DNA of 64,000 nt, from positions 42,312 through 106,311 of the forward strand of contig JAFUXA010000005.1 of assembly GCA_017470985.1 (NCBI GenBank). The letters are read 5' to 3'. Shown piece after piece: positions 55,887 through 64,000 of this stretch (positions are counted from its first letter, which is position 1; every line of letters starts with the position of its first letter). The notes below the pieces were generated by a model, which saw only the letters and a program-made list of their open reading frames with translations, did not search any database and was not told the DNA's origin. The position numbers and the translations under genes were made by a program. The stretch comes from Lachnospiraceae bacterium. Lineage in GTDB: Bacteria; Bacillota; Clostridia; Lachnospirales; Lachnospiraceae.

Positions 55887-57389
55887 CTACATTCTATCTA
55901 ACTTCTTCTCCAGATCGGCTTCCTTGTCAAAATATTCTCCGCGGATATCTTCCTTTGGAGGCTCCATAGGATATTTACCATTGAAACATCCTGTACAAAT
56001 CGGCAATCCCTCTGAGAGTTCCAAGAGTCTGCTCTCATCAAGATAAGCCAGAGAATCTGCTCCAATAATCTCACATACTTCATCTATAGTTCTATTGTAT
56101 GCGATTAATTGCTCCCTCTCCGGTATATCTGTTCCGAAGTAACATGGCCACAGAAATGGCGGAGAAGAAATTCTCACATGAACCTCTGTAGCTCCAGCTT
56201 CTCTTAGCATACGCACGATTCTATCAGAAGTTGTACCACGCACTATAGAGTCATCAATCATAATAACTCTCTTGCCATTTACAGCTTCCTTCAAAACATT
56301 TAACTTAACCTGCACGCTTGATTCTCTGCTGCTTTGCTTTGGTTTGATAAATGTTCTTCCAACATAACCATTTTTCACAAATGCCGTTCCATATGGAATT
56401 CCTGATTCCAGAGAATATCCCAATGCGGCAGCATTTCCTGACTCAGGTACGCCTGTTACCAAATCCGCCTCAACATAAGAATCCTTGGCCAGATATTTTC
56501 CAGCCTTTATTCTACTTGTATATACGCTGACACCATCTATATGACTATCCGGTCTGGCAAAATATATATATTCAAATATACATCTAGCCTCTTCTTCCTT
56601 TGGTCTGCACATACTTTTGTCAGATTTGATTCCCTCAGTAGGGCTGATTGTAACCACCTCTCCAGGCTCCACATCTCTGACAAACTCCGCTCCGATTGTA
56701 TCTAAAGCGCAAGTCTCTGAGGCGAGAATATATGCATTATCACGCTTACCAATACACAGCGGCTTGAATCCAAATGGATCTCTGGCTCCGATTAATTTAC
56801 GAGGGCTGGCAACTACAAGGGCATATGCACCTTTTAATTTCTCACAGGCTCTGCGAACCGCATCCTCTGCTGTGTGACAGTTAAGTCTCTCACGAGCTAT
56901 ATGATATGCAATTACCTCGGAGTCAATTGTGGTCTGGAAAATGGCTCCTGAATAAGCCAGTTCCTCCCTCAACTCATTGGCATTTATAAGATTTCCATTG
57001 TGAGCCATTGCCAATGTTCCTTTGACATAGTTCAATACAAGAGGCTGAGCATTTTCTCGAGTTGATGCTCCTGCAGTAGAATAACGCACATGACCTACTC
57101 CAATATCACCCTTGAGCTTCTCTAAATGCTCGCCTTCAAACACTTCATTTACCAGGCCCATTCCTTTGTAAGAAGATACCTTACCCTTGGGACCATTGGT
57201 GTCACTTACAGCAATACCGCAACTTTCCTGACCTCTATGCTGCAAAGCAAAGAGGCCATAATAGATGGAAGATGCCACATCTGCTCCATCGAAATCATAC
57301 ATGCCAAAGACACCACATTCTTCATGAAGACCTGTGTCACAGGATTTGTCATAACTCAATTCCTTGCTCTGTTCTGACATATTTCCCAT
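55887..57389 (-). CDS. purF: Amidophosphoribosyltransferase
   Basis: First committed step of purine synthesis. The 500 residues begin with a propeptide ending before Cys25 (GLHEECGVFGM), the glutaminase nucleophile freed by self-cleavage as in the Bacillus-type enzyme. The glutaminase domain (about 25-260) is followed by the PRTase domain with the PRPP loop VIMIDDSIVRGTTSDRI (about 365-381). Cysteines near 257, 410, 463 and 466 (with CTGCFNGKYP) match the ligands of the structural 4Fe-4S cluster of the oxygen-sensitive type. The gene starts three bases after purC ends. Confidence 0.95.
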   Translation of the reverse strand: MGNMSEQSKELSYDKSCDTGLHEECGVFGMYDFDGADVASSIYYGLFALQHRGQESCGIAVSDTNGPKGKVSSYKGMGLVNEVFEGEHLEKLKGDIGVGHVRYSTAGASTRENAQPLVLNYVKGTLAMAHNGNLINANELREELAYSGAIFQTTIDSEVIAYHIARERLNCHTAEDAVRRACEKLKGAYALVVASPRKLIGARDPFGFKPLCIGKRDNAYILASETCALDTIGAEFVRDVEPGEVVTISPTEGIKSDKSMCRPKEEEARCIFEYIYFARPDSHIDGVSVYTSRIKAGKYLAKDSYVEADLVTGVPESGNAAALGYSLESGIPYGTAFVKNGYVGRTFIKPKQSSRESSVQVKLNVLKEAVNGKRVIMIDDSIVRGTTSDRIVRMLREAGATEVHVRISSPPFLWPCYFGTDIPEREQLIAYNRTIDEVCEIIGADSLAYLDESRLLELSEGLPICTGCFNGKYPMEPPKEDIRGEYFDKEADLEKKLDRM

Positions 57390-57392
57390 GAA

Positions 57393-58259
57393 TTACTCTC
57401 CAAACTTCTTTCCTGTAAGCATCTCATATGCTTCCTTATACTTCGCAATTGTCTTGTCGATTACTTCCTGTGGAAGGAGGTAGTCACTATCAGGATTAGC
57501 CTTTAACCAATCACGAACGAACTGCTTGTCAAATGATGGCTGACCCTGTCCTGCCTGATATCCATCCAATGGCCAGAAGCGTGAGCTATCTGGTGTAAGC
57601 ATCTCATCTGCAAGAACTACATTGCCTTCCTCGTCCAAACCAAACTCAAACTTAGTATCAGCAATAATGATACCCTTTGTTAAAGCATAATCTGCACATT
57701 TCTTATAAAGCGCAATTGTTGCATCCTTGATCTTAGTTGCATACTCAAGACCTTTGCCAGGAAATTCTTTCTCAAGAACTTCTACAGACTGCTCGAAAGA
57801 AATGTTCTCATCATGTAATCCGATCTCCGCCTTGGTAGATGGTGTGTAAATTGGCTCAGGCAACTTCTCAGACTCAACTAAGCCTTCAGGTAACTTAATG
57901 CCACATACAGTACCATTTTCCTTGTAACTTGCCCAGCCACTTCCTGTGATATATCCTCTTACAATACACTCGATTGGAAGCATATTTAACTTCTTTACCA
58001 TCATGGATTTTCCTTCATATTCCGGTGTCTGGAAAAACTCCGGCATATCCTTGGTGTCAACGGAAATCATGTGATTAGGTACAATATCCTTGGTGTAATC
58101 AAACCAGAACTTTGACATCTGTGTGAGAATAGCTCCCTTGTCCACAATCTTGTTCTTTAAGATTACATCAAATGCAGATATACGGTCTGTTGCAACCATA
58201 ATGATGCTATCTCCATTGTCATATACCTCACGAACTTTTCCTTCCTTAATTGGTTTCAT
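57393..58259 (-). CDS. purC: SAICAR synthase
   Basis: Phosphoribosylaminoimidazole-succinocarboxamide synthase, joining aspartate to CAIR with ATP. Met7 at 58259 follows a GGAGG site and is chosen over 58277 (288 residues). Motifs: KEGKVREVYDNGDSIIMVATDRISAFD (family signature region), ECIVRGYITGSGW (about 85-97), IADTKFEFG and ADEMLTPDSSRFW (about 206-218). It heads purC-purF-purB. No PurR-type CCGAA box or purine riboswitch is seen in the short leader. Confidence 0.95.
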   Translation of the reverse strand: MKPIKEGKVREVYDNGDSIIMVATDRISAFDVILKNKIVDKGAILTQMSKFWFDYTKDIVPNHMISVDTKDMPEFFQTPEYEGKSMMVKKLNMLPIECIVRGYITGSGWASYKENGTVCGIKLPEGLVESEKLPEPIYTPSTKAEIGLHDENISFEQSVEVLEKEFPGKGLEYATKIKDATIALYKKCADYALTKGIIIADTKFEFGLDEEGNVVLADEMLTPDSSRFWPLDGYQAGQGQPSFDKQFVRDWLKANPDSDYLLPQEVIDKTIAKYKEAYEMLTGKKFGE

Positions 58260-58301
58260 CTGTAGATCCTCCATCATATAAATTTTATTTTAAATCAGCA
58301 G

Positions 58302-58329
58302 AAGCAGACCTGACGAATCAGATCTGCTT
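58302..58329 (-). terminator. Hairpin terminator of gpmI
   Basis: AAGCAGACCTGA with TCAGATCTGCTT (58302-58329) around a CGAA loop. The T-run on the minus strand is weak (CTGCTGATTTAAAAT). Confidence 0.6.
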
Positions 58330-58348
58330 GCTTATAATTTAACACTAT

Positions 58349-59893
58349 TTACTTAACTACAAGAAGTGACTCGCCTGTCATATCTGCCGGCTTTGTCATT
58401 CCCATAACATCAATAAGAGTTGGTGCAATATCTGCAAGACGGCCACCTTCTCTCAATGACCAGTTAGGCTCTCCATTTACAAGAATAAATGGAACCGGAT
58501 TTGTAGTATGAGCTGTATGAGGTGCACCTGTCTCATAATCAATCATCTTCTCTGCGTTTCCATGATCAGCGCAGATAAACATTACACCATTTACTTCCTT
58601 CAAAGCTTCTACAGCTTTACCGATAAGTCCATCAACTGTCTCAACAGCCTGAACAGCAGCTGGAATAACTCCAGTATGACCTACCATATCAGGGTTTGCA
58701 AAATTAATTACAATTACATCATATTTATCAGATTTAATTGCATCAACAAGCTTCTCACCTACTTCAGGTGCGCTCATCTCAGGCTTCAAATCGTATGTAG
58801 CAACTTCCTTTGGAGAGTTTACAAGGATTCTGTCCTCATCCTTGTTAGGCTCTTCCACACCACCGTTGAAGAAGAATGTAACATGAGCATATTTCTCTGT
58901 CTCAGCAAGACGGAGCTGCTTAAGCCCATTGTCTGCAAGGAACTGACCAAATGTATTCTTGATATCTTCCTTCTCGAAAGCAATTACCTTGTTAGGGATT
59001 GTCTCATCATAATCCTTGAAACATACAAATGTTGTTGCAATAAATTCTCTATCAAAACCTGTGAACTTGTCATCACAGAATGCTCTTGTCATCTCACGAG
59101 CTCTGTCAGGACGGAAGTTAAAGAAGATTACAGAATCTCCTTCCTTCACAAGTGAAAGAGGCACATCATTGGCATCCACAATAACAGTTGGCTCTACGAA
59201 CTCATCAGTTACATCCTTGGCATAAGAATCTGCCATAGCCTGCACTGCATCTGTTGCATGTACTCCCTCGCCTGTTACAAGAGAGTTGTAAGCCTTCTCT
59301 ACTCTATCCCAGTTGTTATCTCTATCCATTGCATAATAACGACCAGAAAGTGATGCAATCTTACCAACACCAATTTCATTCATCTTGTCCTGAAGCTCCG
59401 CAACATAATCCTTGCCTGATGCAGGAGGTGTATCACGACCATCTAAGAAAGCGTGTACATATACATTTTCCAAACCATTCTTCTTGGCCATCTCAAGCAA
59501 ACCGTAGAGATGAGTATTGTGGCTATGAACTCCACCATCTGACAGAAGTCCCCACATATGAAGGTCTGAATTGTTCTTCTTGCAGTTTTCCATCGCCATA
59601 AGGAGCGCTTTGTTCTGGAAAAATGTTCCATCTTCAATATCCTTGGTAATTCTAGTGAGATCCTGATAAATAACTCTACCAGCACCAATGTTCATATGAC
59701 CTACTTCAGAATTTCCCATCTGACCATCTGGTAATCCTACTGCAAGACCTGATGCCTGTCCCTGAACGAAAGGACAATTTGCCATAAGATCATCCATTAC
59801 AGGAGTCTTGGCCATAGCAATTGCATTTCCCTCAGTCTTATCATTAAGACCATAACCATCAAGTACCATTAATACAACTGGCTTCTTACTCAT
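58349..59893 (-). CDS. gpmI: 2,3-bisphosphoglycerate-independent phosphoglycerate mutase
   Basis: Glycolytic enzyme that interconverts 3- and 2-phosphoglycerate using two Mn ions. The 514 residues match the family. Asp12 in LDGYG and the phospho-carrying Ser62 in QMGNSEVGHMNIGAGR are at the standard places. Further motifs are HAFLDGRDTPPASG (about 148), NFRPDRARE (about 255), NFANPDMVGHTG (about 402) and ADHGNAEKM (about 443). It is alone in its unit. Confidence 0.96.
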   Translation of the reverse strand: MSKKPVVLMVLDGYGLNDKTEGNAIAMAKTPVMDDLMANCPFVQGQASGLAVGLPDGQMGNSEVGHMNIGAGRVIYQDLTRITKDIEDGTFFQNKALLMAMENCKKNNSDLHMWGLLSDGGVHSHNTHLYGLLEMAKKNGLENVYVHAFLDGRDTPPASGKDYVAELQDKMNEIGVGKIASLSGRYYAMDRDNNWDRVEKAYNSLVTGEGVHATDAVQAMADSYAKDVTDEFVEPTVIVDANDVPLSLVKEGDSVIFFNFRPDRAREMTRAFCDDKFTGFDREFIATTFVCFKDYDETIPNKVIAFEKEDIKNTFGQFLADNGLKQLRLAETEKYAHVTFFFNGGVEEPNKDEDRILVNSPKEVATYDLKPEMSAPEVGEKLVDAIKSDKYDVIVINFANPDMVGHTGVIPAAVQAVETVDGLIGKAVEALKEVNGVMFICADHGNAEKMIDYETGAPHTAHTTNPVPFILVNGEPNWSLREGGRLADIAPTLIDVMGMTKPADMTGESLLVVK

Positions 59894-60004
59894 TTTATAA
59901 TCCTCTTTCTTCTTTATTTAATCATGCGTTACGCAATTATTATCTTATTTAGCACAAATACATTTACATTCTATATATATAGGTAAAAGTATTCAATGGA
60001 CACA

Positions 60005-60034
60005 ATACCCAAAATTCAAAAGAATTTTGGGTAT
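60005..60034. terminator. Hairpin between gpmI and the CapA-like gene
   Basis: ATACCCAAAATTC and GAATTTTGGGTAT form a perfect 13-bp stem with a four-base loop. There is no T-run on either side, so a terminator role for the CapA-like gene is likely only by position. Confidence 0.5.
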
Positions 60035-60091
60035 CTACTTGACATTCATTTTATTTATTTTTCAAAACAACATTCTATTAAAGCCTCGACT

Positions 60092-61516
60092 CTAGTAAGA
60101 AGTAATATATCCTTCATTATTAATGTATACTCCTTCAGAGTAACTTGCCACATCTCTTAGAATTCTCTGGTAATCTTCACCATCTGTAAGCATCTGGATA
60201 TAACCGTTTGAGAATCTGCAAGGAATCAGTTTGGACTCTATAGTTCCATCCTTTTTGATCACAAGCTGGGCTATGGCAGTATCATAATCTGCAGGCATTG
60301 AACCTAATTCTGTGAAATAGAAATTTCCCAGACTATAGAAAACCGGCACATCCTCTTTCACTTCAATTCCCTGTAGGCAGTGAGTATGACCTCCAATAAT
60401 AGCATCCGCTCCGGCTTCTATATAAATATTTGCCAGACCCTTCTGATCATTTTCCTGTATATTCTTGCCCTCTGTGCCCCAATGAACAAAACATATTACA
60501 TAATCCGACTTGGATTTTGCCTCTTGAATAGCTGCAGCATATTTGCTGGCTTCCTTGGTCTTTAGGACTCCCGGAGTTGTCTCTGTAGCTTCCTTTGTAT
60601 AATTGTAGAATCTCTCAATCTGTGTTGCAGCTACGATAGCGATTTTTCTGCCATTTATTATGTAATAAACTGCATCATCAGCTTCATCTATATTTCTTCC
60701 TGCTCCAATTCGAGGAATGTTATTTGCATCCAAAGTATCCAAGGTATCAAGCAAACCTATCTCTCCAAAATCATATACATGATTATTGGCTAGGCCTGCA
60801 ACATCGCAGCCCAACACTTCCAGCTGGCTTGCATACATAGGATTGGATCTGAAGGTAAATGGCTTGCCCGGCAATGCCTCTCCCCGAGTTGTATATGTAG
60901 TCTCATTATTCATTGTGAGAATATCTGCGCTTCGCATCTCATTTAACAATTGAGGCGAGAAGAATTCCGATATATCATTATTAACATTTGCCTTATAGAA
61001 CTCACCCACTCCAGTGCCGTCAGCAAGAGAGAAATCTCCTGTGAAATCTAATACTGTCTCATACTCTGAGTTCGCCTGACGAGTGTAAGTATTTTTAAAT
61101 GATTGCAGATTGTACCCCGTCTCCTGACAATAGTTGTACCACAACACATGTATGCTTGAACCAGAATGTTCAAACCATATATCAGGGTCCGATAGTTCCG
61201 AATAAGAAGCAATTCCCTTCAAGGTCTCAACGCCATATTTGGACGCAAACCAAGAGAGAAAGCTCTCATCCAATGTGTAATTTCCAATAAATTCTCTTGA
61301 TGATTTGTTTAAAATTGCATCGTAAGCTTCCTCAGCTGATTTAATATCCAGTACTACTGGTTCTGCCTGAGCTTGCCCGAATAGACCTTCTCTAACACTC
61401 TTGAAGTGTGGTCGTATAATTGCATATCCAAAAAATGCATACCACACAACCATGGTTATAACAAAGATTAAACTAAAAGAAAAAATCCATGCAAACTTAT
61501 GTGTTTCCTTTTCCAT
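60092..61516 (-). CDS. CapA-like membrane-anchored metallophosphatase-fold protein
   Basis: A 474-residue protein of the CapA/PgsA family (poly-gamma-glutamate synthesis or polysaccharide-linked enzymes). One N-terminal membrane helix at about 10-30, an extra outside region of about 120 residues, then the CapA domain (about 150-445): LDFTGDFSLADG, LTMNNETTYTTRG, GLANNHVYDFGEIGLLDTL, FVHWGTEG and GADAIIGGHTHCLQG, which hold the metal-binding Asp, Asn and His residues. No capB or capC lies nearby, so it is probably not part of a poly-glutamate capsule machine. Confidence 0.88.
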   Translation of the reverse strand: MEKETHKFAWIFSFSLIFVITMVVWYAFFGYAIIRPHFKSVREGLFGQAQAEPVVLDIKSAEEAYDAILNKSSREFIGNYTLDESFLSWFASKYGVETLKGIASYSELSDPDIWFEHSGSSIHVLWYNYCQETGYNLQSFKNTYTRQANSEYETVLDFTGDFSLADGTGVGEFYKANVNNDISEFFSPQLLNEMRSADILTMNNETTYTTRGEALPGKPFTFRSNPMYASQLEVLGCDVAGLANNHVYDFGEIGLLDTLDTLDANNIPRIGAGRNIDEADDAVYYIINGRKIAIVAATQIERFYNYTKEATETTPGVLKTKEASKYAAAIQEAKSKSDYVICFVHWGTEGKNIQENDQKGLANIYIEAGADAIIGGHTHCLQGIEVKEDVPVFYSLGNFYFTELGSMPADYDTAIAQLVIKKDGTIESKLIPCRFSNGYIQMLTDGEDYQRILRDVASYSEGVYINNEGYITSY

Positions 61517-61635
61517 CCCCGTATCCTCTAATTTCTCAAAGTCATAACCATTTTACCATATATATTTTACTTTTTACAGAAAATCCCATAAATATAATGC
61601 TCATATGCAAAATTTAATTGTAATTATATAAAATA

Positions 61636-62568
61636 TTACTTCAAGAAATCCTTGATCTGGTTATAAATAATATCCATTAATCTCACTCTTGCTTCTATAC
61701 TTGCCCAAGCAATATGTGGTGTAATGATTAATTTCTCTGGATTTTTGATTTTACGAAGTGGGTTATCCTCTCTCATTGGCTCAACATCAAGTACATCTAC
61801 TCCAGCTGCAGCAATAATATTATTTTCCAAAGCATCTGCCAATGCCTGCTCATCTATAATCGGTCCGCGACCAACATTTAACAAAACAGCAGTTTCCTTC
61901 ATCTTCGACAATGCATCTGCACCAATAAGATGGAATGTATCATCTGTAAGTGGCGCGTGTATTGATACAATGTCCGACTCTCTCAGAAGCTCATCAAGCT
62001 CCACTCGTGGATAAGTATCATCTGTATGATTTCCAGTAGTGGAAAAATATGATACATCGCACCCAAATACTGTAGCAATATCAGCAACCTTCTTGCCAAT
62101 ATTTCCCAGACCGATAATCCCCCACTTCTTTCCAGCAAGCTCATTAAAATTCTTAGCAAAATGTGTAAACATCTCATCATTTACATATTTCTCAGATTTA
62201 ACATAGTTATCATAATAAGCCAATTTCTCATATACATATAGAAGAAGAGCAAAGGTGTGCTGAGCAACTGAATCAGTAGAATAGCCCGCAACATTTCTCC
62301 ACTCTATTCCTGCTTCAGCCAGATATTCCTTATCCAGATTATTAGTTCCTGTTGCAGTTACACATACAAGCTTCAGATTCTTGGCCTCTCCTATTGTATC
62401 TCTGTTAATAGGGGCTTTGTTTAAAATAATAATATCCGCATCCTTCACTCGCTCAGGGATATCCTCAGGATTTGAGAAATTGTACATTACAACTTCACCA
62501 AAATCATTGAATTTATCAAGGTTTAAATCCTCTCCGATGGTCTTGCGATCCAAAAATACTATTTTCAT
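61636..62568 (-). CDS. NAD-dependent D-2-hydroxyacid dehydrogenase
   Basis: Start at 62568 (MKIVFLDRK), after a GGAGG site; 310 residues. The NAD-binding motif is GLGNIGKKVADIA (about 143-155). The catalytic Arg, Glu and His appear as LNVGRGPIIDE (about 226), the following conserved Glu region, and ITPHIAWAS (about 281-289). Related to hydroxypyruvate/glycerate and D-lactate dehydrogenases; the substrate is not determined. Monocistronic, divergent from the aldolase gene. Confidence 0.9.
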   Translation of the reverse strand: MKIVFLDRKTIGEDLNLDKFNDFGEVVMYNFSNPEDIPERVKDADIIILNKAPINRDTIGEAKNLKLVCVTATGTNNLDKEYLAEAGIEWRNVAGYSTDSVAQHTFALLLYVYEKLAYYDNYVKSEKYVNDEMFTHFAKNFNELAGKKWGIIGLGNIGKKVADIATVFGCDVSYFSTTGNHTDDTYPRVELDELLRESDIVSIHAPLTDDTFHLIGADALSKMKETAVLLNVGRGPIIDEQALADALENNIIAAAGVDVLDVEPMREDNPLRKIKNPEKLIITPHIAWASIEARVRLMDIIYNQIKDFLK

Positions 62569-62774
62569 TTTCTGTTCCTCCAAAACTGCCAATCAATACT
62601 TTGATTAATTATCTGTGATATATCAAGTTAAATCAATAGGTATGTCAAATGTTTTCGAAATATTGACTACTTCATGGCATTTTTTTGCGAAGTACGCCCT
62701 TTCCTATTGTAAATAAATATTCTGATAAATAGAATGAAGATAATAACAAACACGATTTATAATGGAGGTTGAAA

Positions 62775-63431
62775 ATGAAAATATTTATCGATACAGGTAA
62801 GATTGAAGAAATCAGAAAAGCAAATGATATGGGAGTCATCTCTGGAGTAACTACAAATCCATCTCTTATTGCAAAAGAAGGTGGACGTAGTCAGGAGGAA
62901 ATACTACAGGAAATCGCATCAATTGTTGATGGACCAATCTCAGGTGAAGTTAAAGCTACTACAGTAGATGCAGAAGGCATGATTAAGGAGGGCCGTGAAA
63001 TAGCTGCTCTTCATCCAAACATGATTGTAAAAATTCCTATGACAATCGAAGGATTGAAAGCCGTAAAAGTACTTAGTGCTGAAGGAATCAAAACAAATGT
63101 GACACTGATCTTCTCAGCAAACCAGGCTATATTGGCTGCTGAGGCAGGAGCTACTTATGTATCACCTTTCCTTGGGCGTCTCGATGACATTAACCAACCT
63201 GGTATCGATTTGATCAGAGATATCGCTGAGATTTTTGATATCTATGGATATGAGACAGAGATTATTGCTGCTTCTATCAGAAATCCAATTCATGTAACAG
63301 ACTGTGCTCTTGCAGGTGCTGATATCGCTACAATCCCTTATGGTGTAATTGAGCAGATGACAAAGCATCCACTTACAGATCAGGGAATTGAAAAATTCCA
63401 GAAAGATTATATCGCTGTATTTGGAAAATAA
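62775..63431 (+). CDS. fsa: Fructose-6-phosphate aldolase/transaldolase-like (FSA/TalC)
   Basis: A class I aldolase of the short transaldolase family, 218 residues. The frame can be read from TTG 62769, but ATG 62775 lies six bases after GGAGG and is the start. Motifs: [22 protein letters not shown] (about 23-31), the Schiff-base Lys in IVKIPMT (about 84-90), [29 protein letters not shown] (about 108-136). It may act as transaldolase in the pentose phosphate pathway together with the split transketolase, or as FSA. One of the two plus-strand protein genes. Confidence 0.92.
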   Translation: MKIFIDTGKIEEIRKANDMGVISGVTTNPSLIAKEGGRSQEEILQEIASIVDGPISGEVKATTVDAEGMIKEGREIAALHPNMIVKIPMTIEGLKAVKVLSAEGIKTNVTLIFSANQAILAAEAGATYVSPFLGRLDDINQPGIDLIRDIAEIFDIYGYETEIIAASIRNPIHVTDCALAGADIATIPYGVIEQMTKHPLTDQGIEKFQKDYIAVFGK

Positions 63432-63465
63432 GACATAAAGCCTTTTTATAAAATACTCAATCAGA

Positions 63466-63503
63466 CAATAGCCAAGTAGGAAAGAATCCTTACTTGGCTA
63501 TTG
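63466..63503 (+). terminator. Terminator of the aldolase gene
   Basis: CAATAGCCAAGTA-GG (63466-63480) pairs with CCTTACTTGGCTATTG (63488-63503), one bulge, followed by TTATATTTTA on the plus strand. Confidence 0.7.
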
Positions 63504-63601
63504 TTATATTTTATAATCGCGTCCATTCATTTCCACACACAAAACTTCTGGTATAGCTCCACCAAATATAAAACAGAGACTGTATTTATGTAAATAAATA
63601 A

Positions 63602-63629
63602 ACAAAAAAAGCAATGCCATAAGCATTGC
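63602..63629 (-). terminator. Terminator of the tRNA operon
   Basis: GCAATGC (63611-63617) and GCATTGC (63623-63629) form the stem, followed on the minus strand by seven T and TGTTTA. The rest of the stretch 63504-63652 shows no gene. Confidence 0.85.
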
Positions 63630-63652
63630 TAATAAATCTAATAAATAAAAAA

Positions 63653-63725
<73 letters not shown>

Positions 63726-63730
63726 ATGAG

Positions 63731-63804
63731 TTGCGGGAATAGGATTTGAACCTATGACCTCCGGGTTATGAGCCCGGCGAGCTTCCAGACTGCTCCATCC
63801 CGCG
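63731..63804 (-). tRNA. Initiator tRNA-fMet (CAT)
   Basis: A 74-base cloverleaf with anticodon CAT. Position 1 C faces position 72 A (unpaired), and the anticodon stem ends with three G-C pairs (GGG/CCC), the two identity marks of the initiator. CCA is not encoded. Confidence 0.95.
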
Positions 63805-63830
63805 ATATTAATTTATATACCCGTAGGTAA

Positions 63831-63912
63831 TGGGTGGTGGTGGATTCGAACCACCGAAGCAATGTGCAGCAGATTTATAGTCTGTCCCCTTTGGCCACTC
63901 GGGAAACCACCC
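63831..63912 (-). tRNA. tRNA-Tyr with an unusual ATA anticodon
   Basis: An 82-base class II tRNA with long variable arm; body sequence GGTTTCCCGAGTGGCCAAAGG is that of tRNA-Tyr, acceptor GGGTGGT/ACCACCC and discriminator A. The anticodon loop reads CTATAAA, giving A at position 34 (anticodon ATA) where bacterial tRNA-Tyr has GTA. The first anticodon-stem pair (27-43) is also an A-C mismatch. CCA is not encoded. Possible explanations are a real mutation, a second degenerating copy, or a sequence error. Confidence 0.88.
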
Positions 63913-63937
63913 ATACTAACAATATTAAATTGTCAGA

Positions 63938-64000
63938 AGCCGATGGGGGGACTCGAACCCTCAACCTGCTGATTACAAATCAGCTGCTCTGCCAATTGAG
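63938..64000 (-). tRNA. tRNA-Thr (TGT), cut by the window end
   Basis: The 3' part of a tRNA on the minus strand. The anticodon loop TTTGTAA gives TGT; T-arm GGTTCGAGTCC and acceptor CATCGGC with discriminator T are intact. The first 10 or so bases of the 5' end lie beyond the window. Confidence 0.93.

Noticed and set aside
58508-59155. Plus-strand open frame of 215 codons opposite gpmI
   Set aside because: It lies wholly within the strongly conserved gpmI gene on the other strand, has no ribosome site and an amino-acid mix rich in Cys, Ser and Leu typical of antisense frames.
60005-60034. Operator palindrome
   Set aside because: The perfect 13-bp stem has a four-base loop and lies in the gap after the CapA-like gene; a hairpin at the transcript end is simpler, though the T-run is missing.

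Overview
The window looks like chromosomal DNA of a low-GC anaerobic Firmicute, most likely a member of Lachnospiraceae (the Butyrivibrio/Pseudobutyrivibrio/Roseburia side is a guess). The reasons are the AT-rich base composition, Gram-positive style ribosome-binding sites (AAGGAGG), families common in that group (DUF6145, DUF6591-like, zinc-dependent phospholipase C-like, split transketolase, LysRS with a C-terminal tRNA-binding domain), and the smpB-ssrA arrangement. Nearly all genes lie on the minus strand; only 44926-45891 and 62775-63431 are on the plus strand.

Layout. 1-5.98 kb: a compact operon for a nitrogenase-like enzyme (component-1 D- and K-like subunits, NifH reductase, NifB-like cofactor maturase) read from a sigma-70 type promoter, followed by a MetN-like ATPase and the first codons of a probable permease. 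6.1-10.5 kb: nitroreductase-like protein, M18 aminopeptidase, rhodanese-TtcA fusion, nucleoside phosphorylase. 10.6-13.7 kb: small membrane-anchored proteins and a MerR regulator; two promoters carry the same dyad in a 19-bp spacer, predicting a local MerR regulon. 13.74-13.94 kb: a degenerate 35-36 bp tandem repeat. 14-18 kb: RpiB-like isomerase, PAS-GGDEF protein, membrane protein, M42 peptidase. 18-24.2 kb: a plant-glycan utilisation locus (GPH symporter, GH78 rhamnosidase, esterase and a GH43 pseudogene with two internal deletions). 24.4-28 kb: chemoreceptor, XRE-AbrB regulator, acyltransferase. 28-38.9 kb: housekeeping genes (lysS, greA, dusB, coaX, argF), a cell-wall hydrolase with WalR-like boxes, split transketolase, archaeal-type ATPase. 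39.1-44.8 kb: nucleoside ABC uptake system plus uridine kinase. 45-54.2 kb: phospholipase-like protein, YitT, tmRNA, smpB, rnr, secG, gdhA and two small exported proteins, one with a duplicated palindromic operator. 54.3-63.4 kb: purB, purF, purC, gpmI, CapA-like protein, 2-hydroxyacid dehydrogenase, fructose-6-phosphate aldolase. 63.6-64 kb: tRNA cluster (Phe, fMet, Tyr, Thr).

The strongest candidate for an undescribed system is the nitrogenase-like operon. It has NifH, D/K subunits with P-cluster-like cysteines, and a NifB with all its radical-SAM and maturation motifs, but no NifE, NifN or NifV in view. The cofactor histidine of NifD is not seen, and the NifX-like domain sits at the N-terminus of NifB instead of the C-terminus. 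The gene content (B, H, D, K plus methionine-type transport) resembles the methylthio-alkane reductase class of nitrogenase-like enzymes more than nitrogen fixation; the substrate is inference. Secondary leads are a tRNA-Tyr whose anticodon reads AUA instead of GUA, the MerR regulon, the WalR-like boxes, the flanking palindromic operators at 54.2 kb and an RpiB homologue lacking the usual catalytic cysteine.
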